Below are positions 36,401 through 45,096 of a stretch of 64,000 nt of DNA, one piece after another (positions within the stretch are counted from its first letter, which is position 1; each line of letters starts with the position of its first letter). Origin of the DNA: Paenibacillus sp. AN1007 (lineage in GTDB: Bacteria; Bacillota; Bacilli; Paenibacillales; Paenibacillaceae); assembly GCF_040702995.1 (NCBI RefSeq), contig NZ_CP159992.1, positions 134,501 through 198,500 on the forward strand, given 5' to 3'. A program made the position numbers and the translations under genes. Below the pieces are notes generated by a model. It worked only from the letters and a program-made list of their open reading frames with translations, did no database searches and was not told the origin of the DNA.

Positions 36401-37316
36401 CAGAACGATTACAGAGGCTGAGCAGGTCTTTCGCTCCAAAGTACAGGGAACGCAGGTCGTGGATCGGTTAACCCGGATAGACAATCCGGATTTTTTCATT
36501 CTTTTTTCTTCGATCGCAACTTTGTTCAGCGGACCAGGACAAGCAGATTATGTCGCAGCCAACGCATATCAGGATGCCTATGCGGCGTACCGCAATCGCG
36601 AAATGAGCGGTACCATGACCGTTAACTGGTCTACCTGGAAAGAGACAGGTGCTGCGGCCGCAACCGGCTATGGTGTGGATACCTTGTTTAAAGCGATGAC
36701 CAATGAAGAGGCACTTTCCTGGCTGGATCAGGTGTGGGGACGCCAGGTTGAGCGAGTACTTATTGGACACATGTCCACAGACCGCGGTATGCTGCAGCTG
36801 ATTCGGAAGTATCCATTCAGACGGTCTGCTGAAGTGGAGAATTGGATTGAGTCGCGATTAAAACGGTCAACCGGATCACATGCCCCCGCTGTGCAGGCAA
36901 AGACGGCAGGACAAACAACGGCATTAAGCGGATCAGATGGCGGTGAATACAGTCCGTGGGAACGCCAGGTTGCGAATGTATGTCAGGCTGTTCTTGGTTT
37001 CCACGAAATGGATATCCATGACAGTTTCTTTGAGCTTGGAGCCGATTCTATTTTGATTAAACAAATGTATGCGCAGCTGGACCGGGTGTATCCGGGCATT
37101 CTTGTAGTTGCGGATCTGTTTGAGCACCCGTCAGTTCATAGACTGGGCGCTTATCTGGCTGATAAAACGGAGGGCACCCGGGAGAAGGAACAGACGGATA
37201 CTGCGGCCTCAACCGAAGTGACGGGGCTTGGTGAAGAGGTCCATTCTCTTTTTGACCAATTGGAGGATGGCACAATCAGCATGGAAGATATGCTCAAAGG
37301 ACTAAAACATATCTGA
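33477..37316 (+). CDS. Trans-AT PKS, module 1 (KS-KR-ACP)
   Basis: 1279 residues. KS at 38-465: Cys212 in DTACSSS, His in ETHGTGT and SNIGHL, all intact. A linker of about 170 residues follows, ending RCWIDL, with no GHSxG acyltransferase. KR: structural part 640-855, catalytic part 856-1105 with NADP loop LITGGLGGIG, Ser1012 and Tyr1025. ACP: Ser1191 in LGADSI. The C-terminal 40 residues (LFDQLEDGTISMEDMLKGL) form a docking helix pair. The N terminus lacks the docking helices found on the other PKS proteins, consistent with the first extension step. Start GTG 33477 follows GAGGGG by 8 bases. It should add one extender and reduce it to a beta-hydroxy acyl chain. Confidence 0.93.
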   Translation: MKNKLMDFSELHVQDTSQMETGGQQTAAPVTSRVRSQDIAIVGLGVRMPLADNPEKFWDNLLHGLDCTRDLPEHRRRDADDFVYRKMSTAEEVKYLDGSYLDHIDTFDYPFFRFSPKEASLMNPAQRIFMETAWAALEDGGYTQEKLAGSNTGVYVGLVSDLEGYRYKEMIHEVDPESLPISVTGNLSCILPSRLSYMLDLRGPSMVVDTACSSSLVAVHHACNAIRLGECDMALAGGVKLNVLPLDKEYYRMGIESSNGMTRPFDDSSDGSGIGEGAAVVMLKSLQDALRDKDQVYAVIKGSAINQDGNSMGITAPNARAQSEVIVKAWKAAGVDPESIHYIETHGTGTILGDPIEIDGIKGAFAQYTDKRQFCAIGSVKSNIGHLYESAGITGLVKAVMSLKKGILPAIQHFDRPNRNIDFSGTPVYVNTRSRSWPSGGEPVRMGISAFGFSGTNCHVIVEQAEESWNDEVQIQDTDTEKGTGTAKREYLFPLSAKTSSSLQKYISKYINFLSSTPHTLANICYTAGTSRNHYEHRIVLTASSKEDLLAQLMELEADDLGSLRDKAVSMPDHPDLGAHCRTYLDGGEVNWTSLYVGEEVRRVSIPTYAFDAHRCWIDLGSRQTHVDSNSDIGTAGIEDVHHYEMGWIHDPERNTDRKKPEGPVIIFVDEQELNHPLKEALHKQGQSIITVVHASSFACVTPEQYRVSPERESMEELWSHLGTLNVQRIIYIQKNQPVEPFFHLLQQLLRVCSSAAYDLVLLSDPIYAITGMEDTLNPGHALMFGLGQAARKEDARLQCRSVQVDKQTSLEQVLAELEHDGEDYGTAYRSGKRYVQQFGILDPAQYPERPQPIRSDSLYLITGGLGGIGLEVGNRLAERYPGITLALVNRTSLPARKEWDRIIAVDSNHSIIQKIKSVQQMEALGAQVLVYQADAADEVSMEGVLRELRQQHGRIAGVIHGAGVAIGGDHPLMDRTITEAEQVFRSKVQGTQVVDRLTRIDNPDFFILFSSIATLFSGPGQADYVAANAYQDAYAAYRNREMSGTMTVNWSTWKETGAAAATGYGVDTLFKAMTNEEALSWLDQVWGRQVERVLIGHMSTDRGMLQLIRKYPFRRSAEVENWIESRLKRSTGSHAPAVQAKTAGQTTALSGSDGGEYSPWERQVANVCQAVLGFHEMDIHDSFFELGADSILIKQMYAQLDRVYPGILVVADLFEHPSVHRLGAYLADKTEGTREKEQTDTAASTEVTGLGEEVHSLFDQLEDGTISMEDMLKGLKHI

Positions 37317-37335
37317 TATGTAAGGGGAGGATACA

Positions 37336-40300
37336 TTGGAACAGCTGCTTAAATACATTATTGAGAATACGTCCGGCGGCAAAATTGACAAAAAGACAGC
37401 GATAGATATGATTACACTGCTCAAACAGCAGAAACAGAATCAGCGTGAGGATATTGCCATTGTGGGCATATCTGCGCATATGCCGATGGCGGATCACGTC
37501 GAAGCCTTCTGGCATAACATTGAGAACAAAGTAAATTCTATTGTGGAATTTCCTGAAGCGAGACAAGCGGATGTTCTTAACTACGTGCGTTTCAAGCAGC
37601 AGGAAGAAGTCGGGCTTCGTTTTATTAAAGGTTCCTATTTGGAAGAAATAGACAAGTTCGATTACCGCTATTTCAAGCTGACTCCCAAGGAAGCATCACT
37701 GATGAGTCCGGATCAGCGGATTTTTCTCCAGACAGCCTGGGAAGCTGTAGAAGACGCCGGGTATGGAGGGACTAGCTTATCAGGCACGAACACCGGATTA
37801 TATGTAGGATATTACAGCAGTACGCGTGACAATTACGCCAACATCATTGCTGATGTGGAGCCTGAATCCATCTCCATGTCGGTGACGGGAAATGTGACTG
37901 CTGTACTGGCAGGGAGAATATCCTACCTTCTCAATCTGAAAGGTCCAAGTATGGTGGTGGACACGGCATGTTCATCCTCTTTGGTAGCAGTGCACATGGC
38001 TTGTCAATCCATCAGAAGCGGAGAATGCGACGCCGCGATAGCCGGTGGAGTGAAGGTCAATACGCTGCCTGTTTTTAATAAATACGAACAATTTGGCATT
38101 GAGTCTTCCGACGGAGAGACCCGCACGTTCGACGATGCTTCGGATGGAGCCGGTGTAGGTGAAGGGGTGGCAGCCATTCTGCTGAAACCTTTGAGCCAGG
38201 CTTTGAAAGATGGGGACCATATCTATGCCGTAATCAAGGGAACCGCCGCCAATCAGGATGGGACATCCATTGGACTTACCGCTCCGAATCCGCGTGCCCA
38301 ATCGGAAGCGATTATTAGAGCCTGGGAGGAAGCAGGGATCGACCCCGAAACCATTCGATATATCGAAGCGCATGGTACAGCAACAGAGCTTGGTGACCCG
38401 ATCGAAATTAAGGGGATCACCAATGCTTTCGAGCAATTTACGTCACGAAAACAATTTTGTGCGATAGGTTCAGTTAAATCCAATATCGGACACTTGTATG
38501 AATGTGCAGGTGTCACAGGGCTTCTCAAAGCAGTGATGGCTTTGAAACATCGGAAACTTCCGCCCTCTCTTCATTTTGCCAAACCTAACCGCAATATTCG
38601 CTTCGAGCAGACACCGGTATATGTGAACACAGAACTTCGGCCGTGGGATACGGAAGAAGGCGTACCGAGAAGATGTGGTGTGAGTGCCTTCGGGTTCAGC
38701 GGGACCAACTGTCACGTGGTACTTGAAGAAGCTCCTGAAGCTGCAGCTGTACAGGAGTCCGGAGATGCATCTGTCTCCAGCTCGCATCTGTTTGTATGTT
38801 CAGCACAGACGGAAAAAGCCTTGAAACGGCTGATCCAGAGTTATCGCGGCTTTCTGAAGGAACGTCCGGAAATTCCGCTTGAAAACATATGTTATACGGC
38901 AGCAGCCGGTAGAGGACATTACGAATATCGCATGTCTGTGGTTGTAAAGGATACAGGGGAACTGATGCAGCTGCTGGAACAGCCTTGGGAACAGCTGAAA
39001 ACGCAGCGAGGGGTGTATATCGGTGGACAAGTCGTCCACGCTGCGGGGATTGAGGATACGGCAGCGGAAGAGCGGGCACGTATCCGCCGTCATTCCACCC
39101 AGGCGCAGGAGCGAATCAAGCAGCTCGGAGAACCCCCCTCCGCTTGGGATGAAGCAGTTCTTGGGGAACTTGCTTCCAGCTATGTACAGGGAGCCAATGC
39201 CGATTGGGCACAGCTGTATCAAGGAAGAAAGATACGGAAGCTGAGTCTGCCGACGTACCCGTTCGAACCCAGCCGATGCTGGATTGATATTCATGACCCT
39301 TCTGCCGTCCGTTTACAGGATTATTTCCATACTGTGAAATGGGTGGAGGATCAGGGCTCAGCTGCTGAGGCCGTCTCCACAGATTCATCCACGAATTCGA
39401 TCCTGATTATTGGAGATGGAAACGAGTGGGAGCAGAATCTTGCTGAAGCACTGAGAAATGAAGGCTGCCAAGTCATTCAGGTGCAGCCGGGGAGCCGATT
39501 CGAGCAAATATCGGACAAACGGTATGCTGTTGGCAGTCCCGGACCGGATATGTATACCGAACTGCTGGAGAAATTTTCAGACGGGGATATCGCTGAAATT
39601 ATCTATTCATCCATGGTTGGCAAATCCGCTTACCCGAGTGATCTGGATTCACTTGAGGCTGTGCAGAAGGAAGCCTTCTACTCGCCGGTGTATCTGATCC
39701 AGGCATTAATGGCTAGAGGGTTTGCCGAAGAGATTCGATTGACCCTGCTTGCTGAATATGCCGGTCAAGTTACAGGAAGCGAAAAGGCGATCGCACCTCA
39801 CAATGCACTGCTGATGGGACTCGGGAAAGTCATTCAGCAGGAATATGGACACATACAATGCAGGTTTATTGATATGGATACGTCCGCCTCTGTTGAAGAT
39901 ATTTGCAGGGAGAGAGGTATCCGTGGTGAAACGTATGCTGTTTCGTATCGTGATGGAAAACGGTATACCGAAGTCTTTACAGAAATTGACTTGAATGAAA
40001 AAGAAAATGTACCCTTTCAGATCAGACCTGGGGGATTATATCTCGTCACAGGTGGTACAAGCGGGATTGGTCTGGAGACAGCCAAGTTTCTCGCTCGCTC
40101 ATCCAAGTCTGTAAAGCTTGCGCTGATCGGACGAACGATATTGCCGTCAAGAGAGCAGTGGAAGGACCTGCTGCATGCCGGGGACAATCCGCATTGTGCC
40201 AAGATGCAGGGTATTCTTGATCTTGAGGCTGCAGGTGCTGTAGTGGAATATTTCAGCACCGATCTGGCTGATGAGAAGGGGATGGCACAAGTCATTCGGG

Positions 40301-43300
40301 ACATTACCACGCGTCATGGAAACATCCATGGCGTTATTCATGGTGCGGGTATTCCCGGTGATGGCTTTATATACCGTAAAAGCAGTGAGGAATTTCAGAC
40401 GATTCTGGGACCGAAAGTGAAAGGGACCTGGATGTTGGAGAAACTTACACAGGATCAGGATATGGATTTTATGATGATATTCTCATCGGGGATATCAGTG
40501 ATTGGTGAGATTGGGCAGGGGGATTATACAGCAGCCAATTGTTATCTGGATTCTTTTGCCGCATGGCGTTCAAGCACAGGACGCAGAACATTATCGATCG
40601 ACTGGGTGTCATGGAAAGAGACCGGGATGTCGGTAGACTTTGGCATCAACGTGGACGGGATGTTCAAAACGATTCCTACAGCGGACGGTATTAAAGCTAT
40701 AGAAGCAGCAATGAATAGAAGTCTCTCACGCATATTTATCGGGGCGATGAATTACGGAAGCAAACATTTGGCTGCACTGGGACAGTTCCCGTTTCGGCTT
40801 TCTGACAAGCTGCAGGCTGGGGTGAAGCACAGCAAAGAGCTGGCCGATCAAGGAACACAGCGTCATGCAAACCGGACTGTACCACAGGAGAAGCATACTG
40901 GTCCTGTAGATTTGTCAGGTAAAGAAGCTGGAGCCTATTCCGAAACAGAGCAGCAGGTCGCCCGCATATACAGTGAAATCCTAGGTTATCAGGAGATCAA
41001 CATTTACGATAACTTTTTTGATCTTGGCGGGAATTCCATCATGCTGATTCGTATGCACGAAAGACTGAATGAGGAGTTTCCGGGTAAAGTGAAGATTGCT
41101 CATTTGTTTGCGCATACGTCTATCCACAAACTGGCTCTGCATGTGAATCAAGGAAGAGAAAAGCAGGCTGCATCGGCAAATACCCCTTCGCCGGGAGAGG
41201 GAGAGGTCAAGAAGCAGGTGGCGAAGGAAGATGAGGCAATTGCCATTATTGGCATTGCTGCTGAAATGCCGATGGCCGATACAGCGCAGCAGTACTGGGA
41301 TAACGTTGTGAACGGCGTAGACTGCACGGTTGATTTTCCGGATGCCCGAAAAAAGGATATGGATGCGTATCACCGATGGATGAATGCCAGGTTGGGTTCT
41401 GACAAAGAAGTCCAGTATCTGCAAGGCGCTTTCCTGGACAACATTGATCAGTTCGATTACCAATATTTCAGACTTTCTCCCAAGGAGGCCGGTCTGACGG
41501 ACCCAATCCAGCGTTTATTCATGAAGACATCATGGCATGCGGTTGAAGATGCGGGGTACGGCGGACGAATTGAGGGAACTAACACAGGCGTTTACATGGG
41601 ATTTGCAAGCAGCTTGAATGATTCCTATCTGAAGATGATCTGTGATTTGGACCCCTATCAATACCCGATGTCCATTGTGGGCAACATCACCGCCATGATG
41701 CCTACTCGCATTGCTTATCCACTGGATCTCAAGGGACCAACCATGGTGATTGATACCGCCTGCTCGGCGTCCCTTGTGGCGACACATCTGGCCTGCCAGG
41801 CTCTGCGTAACGGAGACTGCGAGATGGCTATTGTTGCTGGTGCCCGAATTAGTCTCAGTCCGCTCGATCATGATTACCTGAAAGTAGGTATCGAATCTTC
41901 GGATGGTTTAACCAGACCTTTTGACCAGGATGCAGATGGTTCGGGCCTCGGAGAAGGCGGTGCAGCAGTGATCTTGAAACCGCTGAGCAGAGCAATAGAA
42001 GACAAGGACAATGTTTATGCGGTCATTAAGGGCAGTGCCATTAATCAGGATGGTGCCTCCATCGGCATCACCGCCCCTAATCCCGAAGCGCAGACAGAGG
42101 TTATTGTGAAGGCATGGGAGGATGCCGGAATTGATCCCTCGACAATCGGTTACGTGGAGACTCATGGTACAGCAACCAAACTGGGTGATCCGATTGAGAT
42201 GGATGGGCTTACTACAGCTTTGCGGCGGTACACGGATAAGAATCAGTTTGTTGCCATCAGTTCAGTGAAGTCCAACGTAGGGCATTTGTTTGAAGCTGCT
42301 GGTGTAGGCAGTCTGGTAAAAGCGGCGATGGCGCTGAAGCACCGGGTGCTGCCTCCGACCCTTCATTTTGAGAAACCTAATGCGGTCATTCCGTTTCAGG
42401 ATTCGCCGCTTTACGTCAACACCAAGGCAAGGTCGTGGGAAGGGAACGGAGCACCTCTTCGCTGCGGTGTAAGTGCGTTTGGTTTCAGTGGAACGAACTG
42501 CCACCTGGTGCTTGAAGAACCTCCAGTTATACAGGAGCGCTTCATCCCGAGGAAAGCAGAGATATTCACGTTGAGCGCCAAGAACCGTCAATCTCTGTTA
42601 GCCATGATCGATCAATATATACGTTTTATTTCTGAACATCAGCAGACAATTTCGCTCAAAAATATATGTTATACGGTGAATACCGGACGCTGGCAGCATG
42701 TCCACCGCATTGCTTTTGCAGTGGTGGATATCTCTGATCTGCTCCGAAAACTGCAATCGCTCGCTGTTTCCGGCCTTGCATCCGAGTCAACTGGCGAACA
42801 GTTGTATTACGGAATGCACAAAGTCGTCACAGAGAAAAGTGATGCTGCGGGCAGTGAATTAACAGGGCAGGAGAAGTCGGAATTGAATCGGAAGGGGAAG
42901 GACTGTCTGTCCCGTTATCTGGAATCCTCTGATGAGGGGCTGATGCAGGAGCTGACACAGAAGCTGTGCAGCATGTATGCTGCGGGCAGTGATCTGGATT
43001 GGAAGCTGCTGTATGAAAACGAAGAGATTCGTAAGATCAGTCTGCCTCTGTATGTATATGACAACACACGATGCTGGGTGGATCTTCCCGAGCCATCTTT
43101 GGTGTCTTCACATGTCGGTGTCCACGCAGTACCTGAAGCTTATGAGCTTGTGTGGAAGCCTGCAGCAGGAAATAGTGATGCAGCAGTCGGTTCGCAGCTG
43201 ACTGACCCGGCTGAAGGCAAAACACTCGTTATTCTCGATGGTTCTGATGCGGCATCACGGATTGTATCCCATATGGAACAGACAGGTGTGGAGGTCTATT

Positions 43301-45084
43301 CGATTCTTCAGAACGATACGCTGCTCTCACTTCCAGATACTCATGATATATCTGATGTCGATATATACATCCGGGCTTTACAGCAGGCAGGCATCGAGCA
43401 GGTGTCGAGAGTGATATATCTGAACGGTGCTGGTGATGACGACTCTTCCGAAAACGATGCATCCGATGTAGATGTAGAAAGCTTTACTTCAATACTAAAT
43501 AAACGTGTATATGCGTTCTATCGATGGATTCGAGCCTTGGTATCCAGTAACTTGAGCAGTCCTGTCGATCTGGTATTGATCTCCCGCGAGGTGAACAGCA
43601 TCCATGGCAGAGAACGTATCAGGCCGTATCTGTCCTCGGCGTTTGGCATGGGGCGGGTCGTCGGCAAGGAGAACCTGCATATTCAATGCCGCTGCATTGA
43701 CATGGATGCGGCCACGCCTTTGGATACGCTGGTGCAGGAGATAACGACCCCATCCGCTTATTATGAGGTTGCCTTCCGGGATGGGGTCCGATATGTGCAG
43801 CAGTTCAGGGAGCTTCAGGCACCAGAAGCTGCACCAGCCAACATTGTATTTGATAACGATGGCGTATACGTGATTACAGGCGGCACAGGTGGAATTGGAT
43901 TGGAGACGGCCAAATACATGGCTGCAGGTCAACCGGTGAATCTTGCGCTGATCAGCCGTACACCTATGCCGGCACGTGAGGACTGGGATGCGGTAGTGGC
44001 AGCACAGAGCAGCCTGAAAGTTATACATCAGATTACGACCATTCGTGATCTCGAAAGTCGGGGACACCATGTCAGCTGTTATGCTGCAGATGTATCCGAC
44101 CTGAATTCGATGCGTGTGCTTCTGGACCAACTGCGGGACCAATACGGAAGGATCAGAGGAATTGTTCACGGAGCAGGTGTGGGGAGTTCAGAACTGATCA
44201 TTAATCGCTCGCAGACCGGATTCAATGAAGTGTTTTATCCGAAAGTTTACGGGACATGGGTGCTGGATCAGCTTACCCAGCAGGATCAACTGGATTTCAT
44301 GGTGCTGTACTCGTCTATTGCTTCTATCTTCAGTGCACCAGGTCAAGCGGATTATATTGCAGCCAATGCTTATCTGGATGCTTATGCCGATTACAGAACC
44401 AAACTTGGCAAACGCACATTGACCGTGCAGTGGTCCACCTGGAAAGAGACCGGGATGTCCGCAGACCATGGTTTTGCTGTAGATACGCTGTTCAAAGCCA
44501 TGCCAACGGCACAGGCGATACGACAGTTGGCTCATGTCATGCAGCAGCCAGCGGTGAAGCGGGTATTGATCGGAGAAATTCATTATGAAGGTCAGCTGAT
44601 TTCTTCACTGGCCAAAAGTCCATTTGATCTTTCATCCGAAATTAGGCTGCAGCTGGATCAGCGGATCAAACAGCTGGAGAGCAAACGTGCTGCTTCTTCC
44701 TTGAAAACGAGTGTCACGGGAGAAGTGACGTTAGTCGGAAAAGCGGACGGTGTGTATACGGAAACTGAGCGGACCCTTGCATCCATCTGTCAGACCATGC
44801 TGGGCTTTCAAGAAATCCATGTGGGAGACAGTTTCTTTGAGATGGGTGCTGACTCTATCGTTCTTATACAGGTTCATGCCCGGATTGATCAGCAGTTCCC
44901 TGGTCTGACCAAAGTCACCGATTTGTTTGCCAACTCCAATATAACCCGGCTGGCCCGATTTATGGATGAACAGTCTGAATCGAAGGCGCAGGATATGGAA
45001 CAGGATTTGAAGCGTGTCATCGATCAGATGGAAAGCGGCGATGTGACGCTGCAGCAGGCGCTGAACAATCTGATTAACTTGTAA
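37336..45084 (+). CDS. Trans-AT PKS, modules 2 and 3 (KS-KR-ACP-KS-KR-ACP)
   Basis: 2582 residues from TTG 37336 (AGGGGAGG upstream). N-terminal docking helices 1-32 (LLKYIIENTSGGKIDKKTA). Module 2: KS Cys212 (DTACSSS, EAHGTAT, SNIGHL), KR with LVTGGTSGIG near 903 and Tyr1064, ACP Ser1234 in LGGNSI, an uncommon Asn before Ser. Module 3: KS from 1301 with Cys1476 in DTACSAS (ETHGTAT, SNVGHLF), KR near 2178 with Tyr2340, ACP Ser2507 in MGADSI. C-terminal docking helices 2550-2582. No AT, DH, ER or MT in either module. Each should give a beta-hydroxyl. Confidence 0.93.
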   Translation: MEQLLKYIIENTSGGKIDKKTAIDMITLLKQQKQNQREDIAIVGISAHMPMADHVEAFWHNIENKVNSIVEFPEARQADVLNYVRFKQQEEVGLRFIKGSYLEEIDKFDYRYFKLTPKEASLMSPDQRIFLQTAWEAVEDAGYGGTSLSGTNTGLYVGYYSSTRDNYANIIADVEPESISMSVTGNVTAVLAGRISYLLNLKGPSMVVDTACSSSLVAVHMACQSIRSGECDAAIAGGVKVNTLPVFNKYEQFGIESSDGETRTFDDASDGAGVGEGVAAILLKPLSQALKDGDHIYAVIKGTAANQDGTSIGLTAPNPRAQSEAIIRAWEEAGIDPETIRYIEAHGTATELGDPIEIKGITNAFEQFTSRKQFCAIGSVKSNIGHLYECAGVTGLLKAVMALKHRKLPPSLHFAKPNRNIRFEQTPVYVNTELRPWDTEEGVPRRCGVSAFGFSGTNCHVVLEEAPEAAAVQESGDASVSSSHLFVCSAQTEKALKRLIQSYRGFLKERPEIPLENICYTAAAGRGHYEYRMSVVVKDTGELMQLLEQPWEQLKTQRGVYIGGQVVHAAGIEDTAAEERARIRRHSTQAQERIKQLGEPPSAWDEAVLGELASSYVQGANADWAQLYQGRKIRKLSLPTYPFEPSRCWIDIHDPSAVRLQDYFHTVKWVEDQGSAAEAVSTDSSTNSILIIGDGNEWEQNLAEALRNEGCQVIQVQPGSRFEQISDKRYAVGSPGPDMYTELLEKFSDGDIAEIIYSSMVGKSAYPSDLDSLEAVQKEAFYSPVYLIQALMARGFAEEIRLTLLAEYAGQVTGSEKAIAPHNALLMGLGKVIQQEYGHIQCRFIDMDTSASVEDICRERGIRGETYAVSYRDGKRYTEVFTEIDLNEKENVPFQIRPGGLYLVTGGTSGIGLETAKFLARSSKSVKLALIGRTILPSREQWKDLLHAGDNPHCAKMQGILDLEAAGAVVEYFSTDLADEKGMAQVIRDITTRHGNIHGVIHGAGIPGDGFIYRKSSEEFQTILGPKVKGTWMLEKLTQDQDMDFMMIFSSGISVIGEIGQGDYTAANCYLDSFAAWRSSTGRRTLSIDWVSWKETGMSVDFGINVDGMFKTIPTADGIKAIEAAMNRSLSRIFIGAMNYGSKHLAALGQFPFRLSDKLQAGVKHSKELADQGTQRHANRTVPQEKHTGPVDLSGKEAGAYSETEQQVARIYSEILGYQEINIYDNFFDLGGNSIMLIRMHERLNEEFPGKVKIAHLFAHTSIHKLALHVNQGREKQAASANTPSPGEGEVKKQVAKEDEAIAIIGIAAEMPMADTAQQYWDNVVNGVDCTVDFPDARKKDMDAYHRWMNARLGSDKEVQYLQGAFLDNIDQFDYQYFRLSPKEAGLTDPIQRLFMKTSWHAVEDAGYGGRIEGTNTGVYMGFASSLNDSYLKMICDLDPYQYPMSIVGNITAMMPTRIAYPLDLKGPTMVIDTACSASLVATHLACQALRNGDCEMAIVAGARISLSPLDHDYLKVGIESSDGLTRPFDQDADGSGLGEGGAAVILKPLSRAIEDKDNVYAVIKGSAINQDGASIGITAPNPEAQTEVIVKAWEDAGIDPSTIGYVETHGTATKLGDPIEMDGLTTALRRYTDKNQFVAISSVKSNVGHLFEAAGVGSLVKAAMALKHRVLPPTLHFEKPNAVIPFQDSPLYVNTKARSWEGNGAPLRCGVSAFGFSGTNCHLVLEEPPVIQERFIPRKAEIFTLSAKNRQSLLAMIDQYIRFISEHQQTISLKNICYTVNTGRWQHVHRIAFAVVDISDLLRKLQSLAVSGLASESTGEQLYYGMHKVVTEKSDAAGSELTGQEKSELNRKGKDCLSRYLESSDEGLMQELTQKLCSMYAAGSDLDWKLLYENEEIRKISLPLYVYDNTRCWVDLPEPSLVSSHVGVHAVPEAYELVWKPAAGNSDAAVGSQLTDPAEGKTLVILDGSDAASRIVSHMEQTGVEVYSILQNDTLLSLPDTHDISDVDIYIRALQQAGIEQVSRVIYLNGAGDDDSSENDASDVDVESFTSILNKRVYAFYRWIRALVSSNLSSPVDLVLISREVNSIHGRERIRPYLSSAFGMGRVVGKENLHIQCRCIDMDAATPLDTLVQEITTPSAYYEVAFRDGVRYVQQFRELQAPEAAPANIVFDNDGVYVITGGTGGIGLETAKYMAAGQPVNLALISRTPMPAREDWDAVVAAQSSLKVIHQITTIRDLESRGHHVSCYAADVSDLNSMRVLLDQLRDQYGRIRGIVHGAGVGSSELIINRSQTGFNEVFYPKVYGTWVLDQLTQQDQLDFMVLYSSIASIFSAPGQADYIAANAYLDAYADYRTKLGKRTLTVQWSTWKETGMSADHGFAVDTLFKAMPTAQAIRQLAHVMQQPAVKRVLIGEIHYEGQLISSLAKSPFDLSSEIRLQLDQRIKQLESKRAASSLKTSVTGEVTLVGKADGVYTETERTLASICQTMLGFQEIHVGDSFFEMGADSIVLIQVHARIDQQFPGLTKVTDLFANSNITRLARFMDEQSESKAQDMEQDLKRVIDQMESGDVTLQQALNNLINL

Positions 45085-45096
45085 AGGAGAAATGAG

